Assembly (NCBI GenBank): GCA_035503715.1
Contig: DATJTE010000195.1
Span: forward strand, 1-64,000
Reading direction: 5' to 3'
DNA: 64,000 nt
DNA from: OAS926 sp035503715
GTDB lineage: Bacteria > Pseudomonadota > Alphaproteobacteria > Rhizobiales > Rhizobiaceae
Below are positions 8,857-17,023 of the stretch, in pieces; the first letter of the stretch is position 1; each line of letters starts with the position of its first letter. Position numbers and translations under genes: made by a program. The notes under the pieces were generated by a model, which was not told the origin of the DNA, did no database searches, and was given only the letters and a program-made list of their open reading frames with translations.

Positions 8857-9000
8857 GCCCGCCGACTACACGATCTTGTGACGTTTCACAGGGAGATGCT
8901 GCGAGCTGACGGCGAGAAAGTTGAGGGAAGAGGGCTTGAGTTTCTGATTGTCGGCGACGATGGGCGCGTCCTCGTCGATTACATGTTCTACCCTGTGTAG
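8857..9000 (+). pseudogene. C-terminal remnant of an NTF2/SnoaL-like protein
   Basis: An open frame of about 47 codons ends at a TAG at 8998-9000. Its pattern (a FHREML helix, then EGRGLEFLIVGDDGRVLVDY) resembles the last helix and strands of NTF2/SnoaL-like small proteins. There is no start codon with a ribosome-binding site, and upstream of 8857 the frame runs into the antisense of the truncated regulator. The two fragments are head to head, as regulators and their targets often are, so one deletion could have removed both 5' ends. Confidence 0.45.
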
Positions 9001-9030
9001 CCCTCGGCCGGCGCGAGCACGGAGCCGTGT

Positions 9031-9342
9031 ATGTCAGTCACTTATGTAATCAAGTTTCATATTGTGCCGGAACGCCGCGATCAATTCCTTGGCCTTCTGG
9101 AAGTCGTGCTCGACGCGATGCGCGAGGAGCCGACCTTCCAAGAGGCTGTTCAGCATCAGGATCCCGAGTCCGATCACCGCTTCATGCTTTATGAGACCTG
9201 GCAGAGTCACGAGGACGTGGTGAACGTGCAGTTGCACCAACCCTATCGCCGCGCGTGGCACGAAGCGCTCCCCGCCATGTTGGAGGAGGAGCGCGACATC
9301 GCAATCTGGGAGCCGCTGCGTGCCGACTACAAGCAGGTCTGA
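9031..9342 (+). CDS. ABM-domain (antibiotic biosynthesis monooxygenase / YgiN-like) protein
   Basis: A 103-residue single-domain protein of the dimeric alpha/beta-barrel ABM family, whose members act as small cofactor-free monooxygenases or heme/quinol-modifying enzymes. Visible hallmarks are the opening strand VTYVIKFHIVPERRDQF, the middle stretch EAVQHQDPESDHRFMLYETW and the HLHxP-like VQLHQPYRRAW. It begins 30 bases after the NTF2-like remnant and was probably the second gene of that now broken operon. Converges on the beta-propeller gene. Confidence 0.85.
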   Translation: MSVTYVIKFHIVPERRDQFLGLLEVVLDAMREEPTFQEAVQHQDPESDHRFMLYETWQSHEDVVNVQLHQPYRRAWHEALPAMLEEERDIAIWEPLRADYKQV

Positions 9343-9434
9343 CCACGCCTTGTGTCCCGGCAAATCCGTAAAAATCGCAAAAGACGCCTCTGCGGCGTGG
9401 AAAGCCGCTACGGTCGGCGCTTCGAACTCGTCGG

Positions 9435-10484
9435 CTATTCGATCAGCCACATGCGCTGGGGGTAGTGGCCCGCGTGAAAACGGTGGACTTCGCGCATCTC
9501 GGCAATGGACACCACGGAAATGTCGTCGCTCACCCGGTTCGAGCAGTAGGCAAACTCGCCCTTGGCATCACCGATGATCCATGACGGCTCGGTGCCGAGC
9601 TGAACAGAACCCAGATGATCCAGTTGCGGATGGCTATAGATGGCGACGTGGTTTCCCGTCGTCGCGAGCGCAAGCAGGCGCGTTTCGTCGGGCGTCAGGA
9701 GCATGCCGTGATCAACGGTATGCGGAAATGCCTCGATGACCGGCGTGCCCGGCGGCAGTGCAGGAAGCGCGATTGATCGCAGGATGCGGTTCGCGACCAT
9801 GTCCACCACGTGGAAACCATGGAAGAAGCTGTTCTGCACATATGCGAGCTTGCCATCGCGGGTCACGGCGAAAGGCCTGACATTGTCCCGGAAGAAAACG
9901 CGCTGGCGCACGCTCGACGTCTTGGTGTCGACCACAGCCAGTTCCGCCATGGCGATCGAACCCACGTAGAGGCTCTCTCCATCGGGACTGATGTTCATGC
10001 CATGCCCGCCATAGAAGGGCACCGGAATGTATTCGATCTCTCGCGTTGCGGTGTCGACGCGCGCGACGAAGAATTTGTCGAATAGTGCGTTGAAAACATA
10101 GCGGCCATCCGGCGAGATCACCAGGTGGCCGACATGGCCGTTTATATCGACCCGCCAGAGTTCCTTGAACGTCCTGGCGTCGAATGCTGCAAAAACGCTG
10201 CGGTCCGAGGCCATGAGGTGTACAGATGAATTCTTCTCATCTTCGCCGGGCTGTGGCTTGCCATCATATTCCGCCAGGAGTTTTGCGCGTGATGCTTTGC
10301 CGCCGGCGCCGGTGAGGGCTGTCGGCATGTGCGCGCCATTCACATAGATGGTGCTCCCGTCGGGGCTACCGCAGATATCATCCGGAAGAATGCCGTCTCC
10401 CAGCGAGAACGCACCGAGCTTTTCGTAGGTTTTCTCGTCAAAAACCGTGAAATCCTTGCCAAGCGTGTTCTCCGAGAAAAGCAC
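9435..10484 (-). CDS. YncE-type beta-propeller protein (YVTN-like repeats), copy 1
   Basis: 349 residues built of roughly 40-45 residue repeats, each with a LVISPDGRYVFNAL-like blade motif (SPDG is repeated, as in ISPDGESLYVGS and GSPDGSTIYVNG). This is the pattern of seven-bladed propellers such as YncE. Unlike YncE it begins directly in the first blade and has no signal peptide, so a cytosolic place is likely. It is a paralogue of the next gene. A GntR-type operator copy (10512-10525) lies 28 bases in front of its start, although it is also downstream of copy 2 on the same strand. Function is unknown; such propellers can serve as sensors, scaffolds or lactonases. Confidence 0.8.
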   Translation of the reverse strand: MLFSENTLGKDFTVFDEKTYEKLGAFSLGDGILPDDICGSPDGSTIYVNGAHMPTALTGAGGKASRAKLLAEYDGKPQPGEDEKNSSVHLMASDRSVFAAFDARTFKELWRVDINGHVGHLVISPDGRYVFNALFDKFFVARVDTATREIEYIPVPFYGGHGMNISPDGESLYVGSIAMAELAVVDTKTSSVRQRVFFRDNVRPFAVTRDGKLAYVQNSFFHGFHVVDMVANRILRSIALPALPPGTPVIEAFPHTVDHGMLLTPDETRLLALATTGNHVAIYSHPQLDHLGSVQLGTEPSWIIGDAKGEFAYCSNRVSDDISVVSIAEMREVHRFHAGHYPQRMWLIE

Positions 10485-10511
10485 TGTAACCCCTCCAAAG
10501 ATGTGAATTCA

Positions 10512-10525
10512 AAATGGTATTCAAT
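10512..10525. promoter_or_regulatory. Candidate GntR operator, copy A
   Basis: AAATGGTATTCAAT, an exact match to the repeated 14-mer also found at 12413-12426 and (on the other strand) 15176-15189. It lies between the two propeller genes, just upstream of copy 1. The inner A.TG-N5-CA.T dyad is of the kind bound by GntR/FCD dimers. Confidence 0.7.
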
Positions 10526-10604
10526 TTTTCGAGCTATAATTGTCGAGGCTCCGGCTGTCCAGCGTCTTCAGACATACACGGCGAATAATCGGCGCACTTC
10601 GGCT

Positions 10605-11570
10605 TCAGGCGGCAAGTGACCTCGCAACAGTCATGCGTTGCGGGAGCCGGCCGACTGGAATTCTCGCGATTTCCTTCAGCGAGCCGAGGTCGATGGCTGA
10701 GATGTCGTCGCTGTTGCGATTGCTGACATAGGCGCGCTCGCCCGAGGCGCTGATGGTCACCCAGTAGGGTTCATCGCCGAGCGGTATCGTTGCTTTGAGG
10801 GTGAGGTCGGGGAGCGAATAGGCGGCGAGATATCCGCCTGTCGTCGCGGCTGCGAGAAGCAGCTTGCCGTCCGGCGTTACTTCGAGGCCATGATCGACGG
10901 TGTGGGGATACTGGTCGATCGTCGGTGTGCCGGGCGCGAGCGCGGGCAACGAAATCGTCCGCAATATCGTGGCCGTTGCCGCGTCGACGACGTGGAATCC
11001 GTGCATGCGCGTGTTCTGGACATACAGCAGCGACTCGTCCGCATTGAAGTGAAACGGGCGAACGTTTTCGGGAAAGTGGTAGGAGCGGACCACCGACCTT
11101 TTCTCGAGATCGACAAGGTCGAGCCTGCTCATCAGGATCGAGCCGACATAGAGGCGCCTGCCATCCGCGGAGACGCGTATGCCGTGGCCGCCGGAGAACA
11201 TCACCGGGATGTACGAGACCGCACGCGTTTCGACATCGATCTCCGCGACGTGGAAGGTTTCGAAGAGCGCGACGTAGAGATGCCGACCGTCTGGCGAGAT
11301 CGCCATGTGGCCGACGTGATTGGGAAGATGGACCCGCCAGCGCTCGCTCAGCGTCGCGACGTCGATGGCGACCACGACGCTGTCCTTCCAGGCGCCGTAA
11401 TGAGGATGGCCGTCCGGAATCACGGCATTGCAATAGATGGTCTCGCCATCGGGACTGGAGGCTACGTCATCGGGCTGGACGTCGCCCAGGTCGATGCGCG
11501 ACACCTCCTTGAGCTGCGTCTCATCGATGACGGAGATGTCGCCGCCGAGCGTATTTTCAACAAAGAGCAT
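10605..11570 (-). CDS. YncE-type beta-propeller protein (YVTN-like repeats), copy 2
   Basis: 321 residues. It is closely parallel to the neighbouring copy 1: both start MLF-ENTLG, both share NHVGH-AISPDGR-type and HTVDHG blade motifs, and both end in an R-PQRM segment. No signal peptide is visible. Its start lies 6 bases after the stop of the GntR regulator, so regulator and propeller are one operon, transcribed from the promoter that carries the operator at 12413. The tight link with a transcription factor and importers hints at a role in sensing or processing the imported compound, but the activity cannot be read from sequence. Confidence 0.8.
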   Translation of the reverse strand: MLFVENTLGGDISVIDETQLKEVSRIDLGDVQPDDVASSPDGETIYCNAVIPDGHPHYGAWKDSVVVAIDVATLSERWRVHLPNHVGHMAISPDGRHLYVALFETFHVAEIDVETRAVSYIPVMFSGGHGIRVSADGRRLYVGSILMSRLDLVDLEKRSVVRSYHFPENVRPFHFNADESLLYVQNTRMHGFHVVDAATATILRTISLPALAPGTPTIDQYPHTVDHGLEVTPDGKLLLAAATTGGYLAAYSLPDLTLKATIPLGDEPYWVTISASGERAYVSNRNSDDISAIDLGSLKEIARIPVGRLPQRMTVARSLAA

Positions 11571-11576
11571 GAAGCT

Positions 11577-12347
11577 TCATTCCATGGCCGGAGCAGGTTT
11601 GCCTGTCGCGTCGTGACGCAGAGCCTGTACCTGCTCCAGGTAAGACGACACATGCTCGGTTTCGTAATGACTGTGGAGCGCCGCCTTCAAGCCCGTCGCG
11701 TCCCGGTTGCTGAGCGCGACCACCATCTGCTGGTGCGACGGAATGCTTCTCGCGAATTGGTCCTGGCGGGGCGTCGGCCGGGCCTCAGCCGGGTCCGAGA
11801 GATCGAGGTGTGCGAGATAGCGCTGCCTCCAGATGAGCTTGTTGAGCTTGCTGTATGTGGCCGACAGGGTCGGATTTCCCGCAAGGTCGACAATCTTCTG
11901 GTGGATCGCGACATTCAGGTCAAAATAGCCGGGGAGGTCGTCGCGAGCAGCGAGCTCGACCATTCGACCGTGGAGGTCGGCGATCTCCGAGATCTGGGCA
12001 TCGGCCGCATTCCGACAAGCGTCGTCGGCGGCTAGCATCTCAAGCGCGATGACGATCTTTAGGATGTCGCGATAGGTGCAAGCGTCCATCTCGGCAACAT
12101 GGGCGCCGCAATTCGGCACGATCTCGACGAAGCCATCGGTCGCGAGCGTTTTCAAAGCCTCGCGCAAAGGCGCTCGCGAAACTCCAAGCGAACTGGCGAG
12201 CGCCGCCTCGTGCAGCCTGGCGCCCGGGAGAAACTTGCCGCTGATGATCATCCGCACCAAAGCATCCACCAACTGCCCGTGGACAGGTTGGCGAACAGTC
12301 GACCCATCATGCTTTGTCGCCGCTGCCTGCAATTTCGTTCGTCCCAC
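11577..12347 (-). CDS. GntR-family transcriptional regulator, FadR/FCD subfamily
   Basis: N-terminal winged helix (LVRMIISGKFLPGARLHE, ASSLGVSRAPLREALKTLA) and a helical FCD effector domain with metal-site histidines (for example in NVAIHQKI and in PSHQQM). I propose the GTG at 12347 (256 residues); the frame stays open to a TTG at 12425, but that extension overlaps the operator. It is divergent from the PhnC-like gene and heads an operon with the propeller copies. The operator at 12413-12426 sits in the shared promoter region, consistent with autoregulation. Probably represses in the absence of a small carboxylate or peptide-derived ligand. Confidence 0.9.
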   Translation of the reverse strand: MGRTKLQAAATKHDGSTVRQPVHGQLVDALVRMIISGKFLPGARLHEAALASSLGVSRAPLREALKTLATDGFVEIVPNCGAHVAEMDACTYRDILKIVIALEMLAADDACRNAADAQISEIADLHGRMVELAARDDLPGYFDLNVAIHQKIVDLAGNPTLSATYSKLNKLIWRQRYLAHLDLSDPAEARPTPRQDQFARSIPSHQQMVVALSNRDATGLKAALHSHYETEHVSSYLEQVQALRHDATGKPAPAME

Positions 12348-12399
12348 ACTCCGGACTCTTCGCTCTCTTGAGCGACCACCATCGAGATTGTCGACAATA

Positions 12400-12428
12400 T
12401 TGACATAACACCAAATGGTATTCAATAT
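12400..12428 (+). promoter_or_regulatory. Candidate promoter with GntR operator, copy B
   Basis: TTGACA at 12400-12405 and CAATAT at 12423-12428 are 17 bases apart. The operator AAATGGTATTCAAT (12413-12426) fills the spacer and overlaps the -10 element. A bound dimer would block transcription of the PhnC-like operon and would also sit just upstream of the GntR gene on the other strand. Confidence 0.65.
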
Positions 12429-12540
12429 GGTGAGCGTTATCGATTGGATCGGTCGATGGGTTCGAAGAGCACGGCCTTTAGAGACGCTGATATGCAGCGT
12501 TTACCGCTGCCTCCGGCCACGAGGGTCAGCCAGGCCTCAC

Positions 12541-13425
12541 ATGAGTGAAGCCGAAGTCAATCCGGTCACCGTAGGCTCGGGCCAGGCTGTCCCAGCCGCG
12601 GCGCCTCTGATGAAGGTCGCTCAGGTTGACGTGGTTCGCGGCAGTCAAACCGTGCTGAGGGACGTGTCGTTGACGGTTAGGCCCGGTGAGATCGTCACGC
12701 TCGTCGGTGCTTCGGGAGCCGGAAAATCGACGCTGCTTGCCGTTCTCAACGGTCTCCTGCCCATCGCGCACGGGCTGATCGAGGCACCTGAGATTGGCGT
12801 TCTTTCGACGGCAACGCGCTGGCGGCTGCACCGCTTGCGCATGGCGAACATCTTTCAGGATTTGGCGCTGGTCGAGCAGGCGACCGCTCTTCACAACGTG
12901 CTGATCGGCCTAGCCGAAAGGCGCTCGCGTATCGATCTGCTGCGCGGCTGGAGTCGTCAAAACATTCTTTCCGCCGCCCGTCTCCTGCAGGAGTTCGGCA
13001 TCGGTCACCTTGCCCACAGCAGGGTCGACAGGCTGAGCGGGGGAGAACGCCGGCGTGTCGGAGCGGCGCGCGCGCTCATTCGTGACGCTGCGCTCCTGCT
13101 TGCCGACGAACCTTTCAATTCGCTCGATCCCGAACTTGCGCGCGATCTCGTGCGTACCTTCGCCCGCCAGGCGGCAAAAGGAACCGGCATGGTGATCGCG
13201 CTGCACCAGGCGGAATTGCTGCCGGCTCTGGCCCAGCGTGTCGTGGGTCTCGAGCAGGGCAGGGTGGTCTTCGACTGCCCCGCGGCCGATCTCGGACGCC
13301 GCGATCTCGCAGCCTTGTTCTCTCCATCCGCGCGATCGCGGAACAGTTCTTCGACCCGAAAGGATAATTCCGATGCTTCTGTCCCCAGACGTCCACATTC
13401 GCTCTCGGGCGGCAACCCTCCCTAG
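12541..13425 (+). CDS. ABC transporter ATP-binding protein, PhnC-like
   Basis: Energises an importer at the inner face of the membrane. Walker A GASGAGKST, Q-loop near IFQDLALVEQ, signature LSGGERRRVGAAR, Walker B LLLADEPF and the switch histidine in ALHQAE are all present. The layout fits the phosphonate/phosphite (PhnC) group, and the next two genes are PhnD- and PhnE-like. I chose ATG at 12541 (294 residues); the frame is open to 12415 but that part overlaps the operator. The C-terminal 30 residues are Ser/Arg-rich and overlap the start of the binding-protein gene. Confidence 0.88.
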   Translation: MSEAEVNPVTVGSGQAVPAAAPLMKVAQVDVVRGSQTVLRDVSLTVRPGEIVTLVGASGAGKSTLLAVLNGLLPIAHGLIEAPEIGVLSTATRWRLHRLRMANIFQDLALVEQATALHNVLIGLAERRSRIDLLRGWSRQNILSAARLLQEFGIGHLAHSRVDRLSGGERRRVGAARALIRDAALLLADEPFNSLDPELARDLVRTFARQAAKGTGMVIALHQAELLPALAQRVVGLEQGRVVFDCPAADLGRRDLAALFSPSARSRNSSSTRKDNSDASVPRRPHSLSGGNPP

Positions 13426-14272
13426 ACTGATGCGACTGGCGACGACGTTTTTCGTCGTTGCGACCGCGCTCCTGGTCACGACGCTGTCGGGTTCAGCCGA
13501 AGCGATGGACCGGCTGCTGATCGGGCTGCTGCCCGGCGAGTCTGCGCCCGAAATCATCCGGCAGAACGAAGCGCTCCGCACTTATCTTGAACGGGAACTC
13601 GGCATGCCGGTCGAACTCTTTGTCGGCACCGACTATGCCGCCACGGGCGAGGCGATCCGTTTCGGACGCGTCGACATCGCCTATCTAGGCCCGGTCACCT
13701 ATGTCCTTCAGAGCAGGAAGGCCGATCTGGAGCCGTTCGCGCGGCCTGAACATGAGCATGGCTCGACATTCAAGGCGCTCATTATCGCGCCCGCAGGTTC
13801 TGCCACCAACCTCGATGACCTGCGGGGCAAGCAGATCGCCTTCGGAGACCCGGCATCGACGTCCGGGCACTGGGTGCCGCGCCACATGCTTCTCGGTGAA
13901 GAACTCGTCGCCGCTAGAGACTACCAGCCCGTCTATCTCGGATCGCACGATGCCGTGGCGAAGGCGGTGGAACGTGGCAACGCGGCGGCAGGCGGCATCA
14001 GCGAGCCGATCTTCCGGAGGCTTGTGAGCGAAGGCAAAATCGATGGATCGAAGGTTGAAGTGGTGGGCGTCTCCGAGGACATTCCGGAATATTCCTGGGT
14101 CTTCCGCCCCGGCTTCGATCCGGCCTTGAAGGAAAAGGTGCGCCAGGCGTTCCTGTCGATCACCGACCCGGTAGTCCTGAAGACGACCAAGGCCGTGCGC
14201 TACATTCCGTCCAGCAACAGCGATTACGACATCGTCCGGAGCTGGATCGACGATATCGAGCGATACGATTGA
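13373..14272 (+). CDS. PhnD-like substrate-binding protein
   Basis: Periplasmic receptor of the phosphate/phosphite/phosphonate family (PhnD/PtxB type), 299 residues. Signal peptide with a hydrophobic core near residues 24-38 and an SAEA cleavage site. The family pattern is visible: GLLPGESAPEIIRQNEAL, then FGRVDIAYLGPVTYVL, then LRGKQIAFGDPASTSGH. ATG at 13373 has AAAGGA in front; an alternative start is ATG 13430, four bases after the preceding stop. No C-P lyase or phosphonatase gene is present here, so the ligand may not be a phosphonate. Confidence 0.87.
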   Translation: MLLSPDVHIRSRAATLPRLMRLATTFFVVATALLVTTLSGSAEAMDRLLIGLLPGESAPEIIRQNEALRTYLERELGMPVELFVGTDYAATGEAIRFGRVDIAYLGPVTYVLQSRKADLEPFARPEHEHGSTFKALIIAPAGSATNLDDLRGKQIAFGDPASTSGHWVPRHMLLGEELVAARDYQPVYLGSHDAVAKAVERGNAAAGGISEPIFRRLVSEGKIDGSKVEVVGVSEDIPEYSWVFRPGFDPALKEKVRQAFLSITDPVVLKTTKAVRYIPSSNSDYDIVRSWIDDIERYD

Positions 14273-15072
14273 TGCGCCTCGCGCAAAAGGAAGACGAGAT
14301 CATCGCAGCGGAGGGTCGCCGGACATGGCGCCTCCGGATGCGGGCCTTCGCGGCGACAGTGGTCATCGTCACGGCCATCGCCTACGCCGGCGTGCTCGAC
14401 GTCGATCGTTATCGTGATTTCCTGCCCGCCATGGGGACGATCATTGCCGAAGCCGTCCCGCCAGACTGGTCGCGGTGGCCCGTCTGGCTGCGCGCGGTGC
14501 TGGAGACGGTCACGATGGCCGTCGCTGGCACCGCAATCGGCGCAGTTCTGGCTTTCGCCCTGACGCTGGTTGCGCTGCCGATGTGCGGCGCGCCGAAGCC
14601 GGTGCGGTTTGCTTGCCGCGCGCTCTTTGCGGTGTTTCGCTCCTTGCCGGAACTTGTCCTCGGCACCGTGTTGGTGGCCGCCGTTGGGTTCGGCGCGCTT
14701 CCCGGCACATGGGCGCTTGCCCTTCACTCGTTCGGCATGCTGGGGCGCTTCTATCTCACCATCCTGAAAACGGCCGATCCCGCACCCGTCTCGGCCATTC
14801 TCAGCCAGGGGGCCAGCCCATTGCTCGCAGTGCGTTTCGCGCTGCTTCCCCAGGTTTGGTACCAACTGGCCGACGTCACGATCTATCGCTTCGAGCACAA
14901 TGTCAGGGCATCAACGATCATCGGGATGGTTGGCGCCGGCGGGCTCGGTCTCGAGCTGATTAGCGCCATGCGCCTATTCGAGTACCGGGAAATGTCGGCC
15001 CTGCTGCTCATCACGCTCGGATTGGTCCTTGCGGTTGACGCGGTGGGCCAGATGCTGCGCGGCCGCTTTTGA
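14272..15072 (+). CDS. PhnE-like ABC transporter permease
   Basis: Inner-membrane channel subunit of the PhnCDE-like importer, 266 residues. Several hydrophobic segments; the cytoplasmic coupling region is seen around AILSQGASPLLAVRFALLPQ, followed by GMVGAGGLGLELISAM, typical of PhnE. The start overlaps the preceding stop by one base (TGATG), implying translational coupling. Confidence 0.88.
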   Translation: MRLAQKEDEIIAAEGRRTWRLRMRAFAATVVIVTAIAYAGVLDVDRYRDFLPAMGTIIAEAVPPDWSRWPVWLRAVLETVTMAVAGTAIGAVLAFALTLVALPMCGAPKPVRFACRALFAVFRSLPELVLGTVLVAAVGFGALPGTWALALHSFGMLGRFYLTILKTADPAPVSAILSQGASPLLAVRFALLPQVWYQLADVTIYRFEHNVRASTIIGMVGAGGLGLELISAMRLFEYREMSALLLITLGLVLAVDAVGQMLRGRF

Positions 15073-15273
15073 CCGGGACGTAGAACCGCGAACGGCCACG
15101 GCTAATCGGTGTCCAAAAGCGCTCATCGTGGCGATGATGAACACGCTAACATCAAATCAGATTGACAGCGCAAGAATTGAATACCATTTTGCACGCCAAG
15201 TGCCCCTGTCGATCGGCGACAAGGAGGCGCTCGGCCAAACGGTGTGCCGGATAATGCTGAAAAGGGGAAATCC
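15073..15273. promoter_or_regulatory. Promoter region of first Opp module with GntR operator, copy C
   Basis: TTGACA at 15162-15167 is followed by the operator ATTGAATACCATTT at 15176-15189, the same 14-mer as copies A and B in reverse orientation, placed in the spacer and over the -10 region. AAAGGGGAAA at 15261-15270 is the ribosome-binding site for the GTG start at 15274. Confidence 0.65.
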
Positions 15274-16890
15274 GTGAGAAAGTTGGGATATTGGGGCGCT
15301 TCTGGCTCTCAACACACTTCACTGTTTCGAGGCATCGCTCTCGTGGGAGCCCTCGTCATCGGGTCTACAGTCGTTGCCGACGCCGAGAGCATTCTCAGGC
15401 GCGGCAATCGCGGCGAACCAGCGACGCTTGATCCGCACCTGACGATATCGACGGCGCTGGAAGACAACATCAATACGGACCTGTTCGAAGGTCTCACCAC
15501 GCTGGGCGCCGATGGCAAGTTGCTGCCTGGCGTCGCGGAATCCTGGACCGTCAGCGAGGATGGCAAGGTCTACCGTTTCACGCTTCGTGCCAACGCGCTC
15601 TGGTCGGATGGCAAGCCTGTTACGGCGGACGATTTCGTCTTCTCGTTCCGCCGCGCGGTTGACCCGCTCACGGCGACGCCGATACCGAAATACTTCAATT
15701 TCATTCAGAACGGACCGGAGATTCTCGGCGGCTCGAAACCGATCGACCAATTGGGCGTCGCCGCGATCGATCCGAGGACGATTGAAATCACGCTGAGCGA
15801 ACCTTGGGCGCCGTTTGTGACGGCGACCTCGCATTTCTCCATGGTAGCCTTGCCGAAGCATGTCGTCGAAGAACATGGCGACCAATGGGCGCTGCCAGAG
15901 AACATCGTGTCCAACGGCGCCTTCATGCTCAAGGAGTGGAAGCCCAAGGAATACATCCGGGTCGTGAAGAACCCGAATTTCCATGCGGCTGACAGCGTTT
16001 CGCTCGACGGCGTCGACTATCTGCCGATTTCAGATACGTCGACCGACTTCAATATGTTCAAGGCCGGCGAACTCGACCTGACCGTCAGCGTGCCTGACAA
16101 CCAGCTCACATGGATCAAGGAAAACATCCCGGGCAAGCTTCGGGTCGACTCGATGTTCGGCGGTCAATATATCGTCGTCAATGTCGAAAAGCTGACCGAC
16201 CCACGCATTCGCCAGGCACTGCTGCTCGCAGCCGACACGACGACGCTGATCGAGAAGGTGCTGCGCAACGAAACCGTACCCGCCAAGTCATTCACTCCGA
16301 ACACGCTGCCGGACTATCGTCCTGCCACGTTCGAACTCGGCGACGCGCCGATGGAAGAGCGCATTGCTGCCGCGCGCAAGCTGATGGAGGAGGCCGGTTA
16401 TAATGAGAGCAACCGCCTTCCGCTGGTTCTGAACATCAAGGACCGTCCATCATGGAAGACTGCCGCAGTTGGATTGTCAGGCATGTGGCAGCAGATTTAC
16501 GTCGACCTCAGCCAGAACGTTGCCGACAGTGCCACACAGGAAGCCGCGCTCCGCTCAGGCGATTTCGTGTTGCAGATGTCGGGCGATGCTGAACCGAGCG
16601 GCGACCCTGTGCTTTATGCGATGCGCTTCACGACCGGCGACGCGATGAACTACTTTCGCTACGCATCGCCCGAGGTCGACAATCTGCTGAAGGCTGCATT
16701 GGTCGAGGTCGATGTCACCAAGCGCAACGCCATGATGGCCGAGGCGGAGGCGATTATCCTCAAGGACGCGCCCATTATTCCGCTCTTCGAATTCAACTGG
16801 AAGAACCTGGTCCAGGACTGGGTCGGCAACTGGGAGAACAGCAACTACATCGACCATCGTTCGCGCTGGTTGAGCCTCAGCCGCGAATAG
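15274..16890 (+). CDS. Oligopeptide-type ABC transporter solute-binding protein (OppA/MppA-like), module 1
   Basis: Periplasmic receptor of the family 5 group, 538 residues, closer to E. coli OppA/MppA than to DppA: RRGNRGEPATLDPHL near the mature N-terminus, a GLTTLGADGKLLPGVAESW stretch, and a late DPVLYAMRFTTGDAMNYFRY segment. Start is a GTG at 15274 with a well-placed AAAGGGGAAA. The first 45 residues include a hydrophobic core for export. First gene of the module followed by permeases, ATPases and a serine hydrolase in the same direction. Oligopeptides or similarly sized oligomers are the likely cargo; the exact ligand is unknown. Confidence 0.92.
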   Translation: MRKLGYWGASGSQHTSLFRGIALVGALVIGSTVVADAESILRRGNRGEPATLDPHLTISTALEDNINTDLFEGLTTLGADGKLLPGVAESWTVSEDGKVYRFTLRANALWSDGKPVTADDFVFSFRRAVDPLTATPIPKYFNFIQNGPEILGGSKPIDQLGVAAIDPRTIEITLSEPWAPFVTATSHFSMVALPKHVVEEHGDQWALPENIVSNGAFMLKEWKPKEYIRVVKNPNFHAADSVSLDGVDYLPISDTSTDFNMFKAGELDLTVSVPDNQLTWIKENIPGKLRVDSMFGGQYIVVNVEKLTDPRIRQALLLAADTTTLIEKVLRNETVPAKSFTPNTLPDYRPATFELGDAPMEERIAAARKLMEEAGYNESNRLPLVLNIKDRPSWKTAAVGLSGMWQQIYVDLSQNVADSATQEAALRSGDFVLQMSGDAEPSGDPVLYAMRFTTGDAMNYFRYASPEVDNLLKAALVEVDVTKRNAMMAEAEAIILKDAPIIPLFEFNWKNLVQDWVGNWENSNYIDHRSRWLSLSRE

Positions 16891-17023
16891 CGATTGTCGG
16901 CATCGGCGAATCGATGCCAACAAGCGTCATGTGAACAGGGCTGCGATCGGCGAACGCTCGCCATCGCAGTCCTCCCGCTCCTTGCCCTAGGGATAATTGC
17001 GGATCGCGGTCGCAGGAGGTGAG

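Noticed and set aside
12415..12540. N-terminal extension of the PhnC-like ATPase
   Set aside because: Would begin inside the operator and -10 region and adds 42 residues with no ATPase character; ATG 12541 is more likely.
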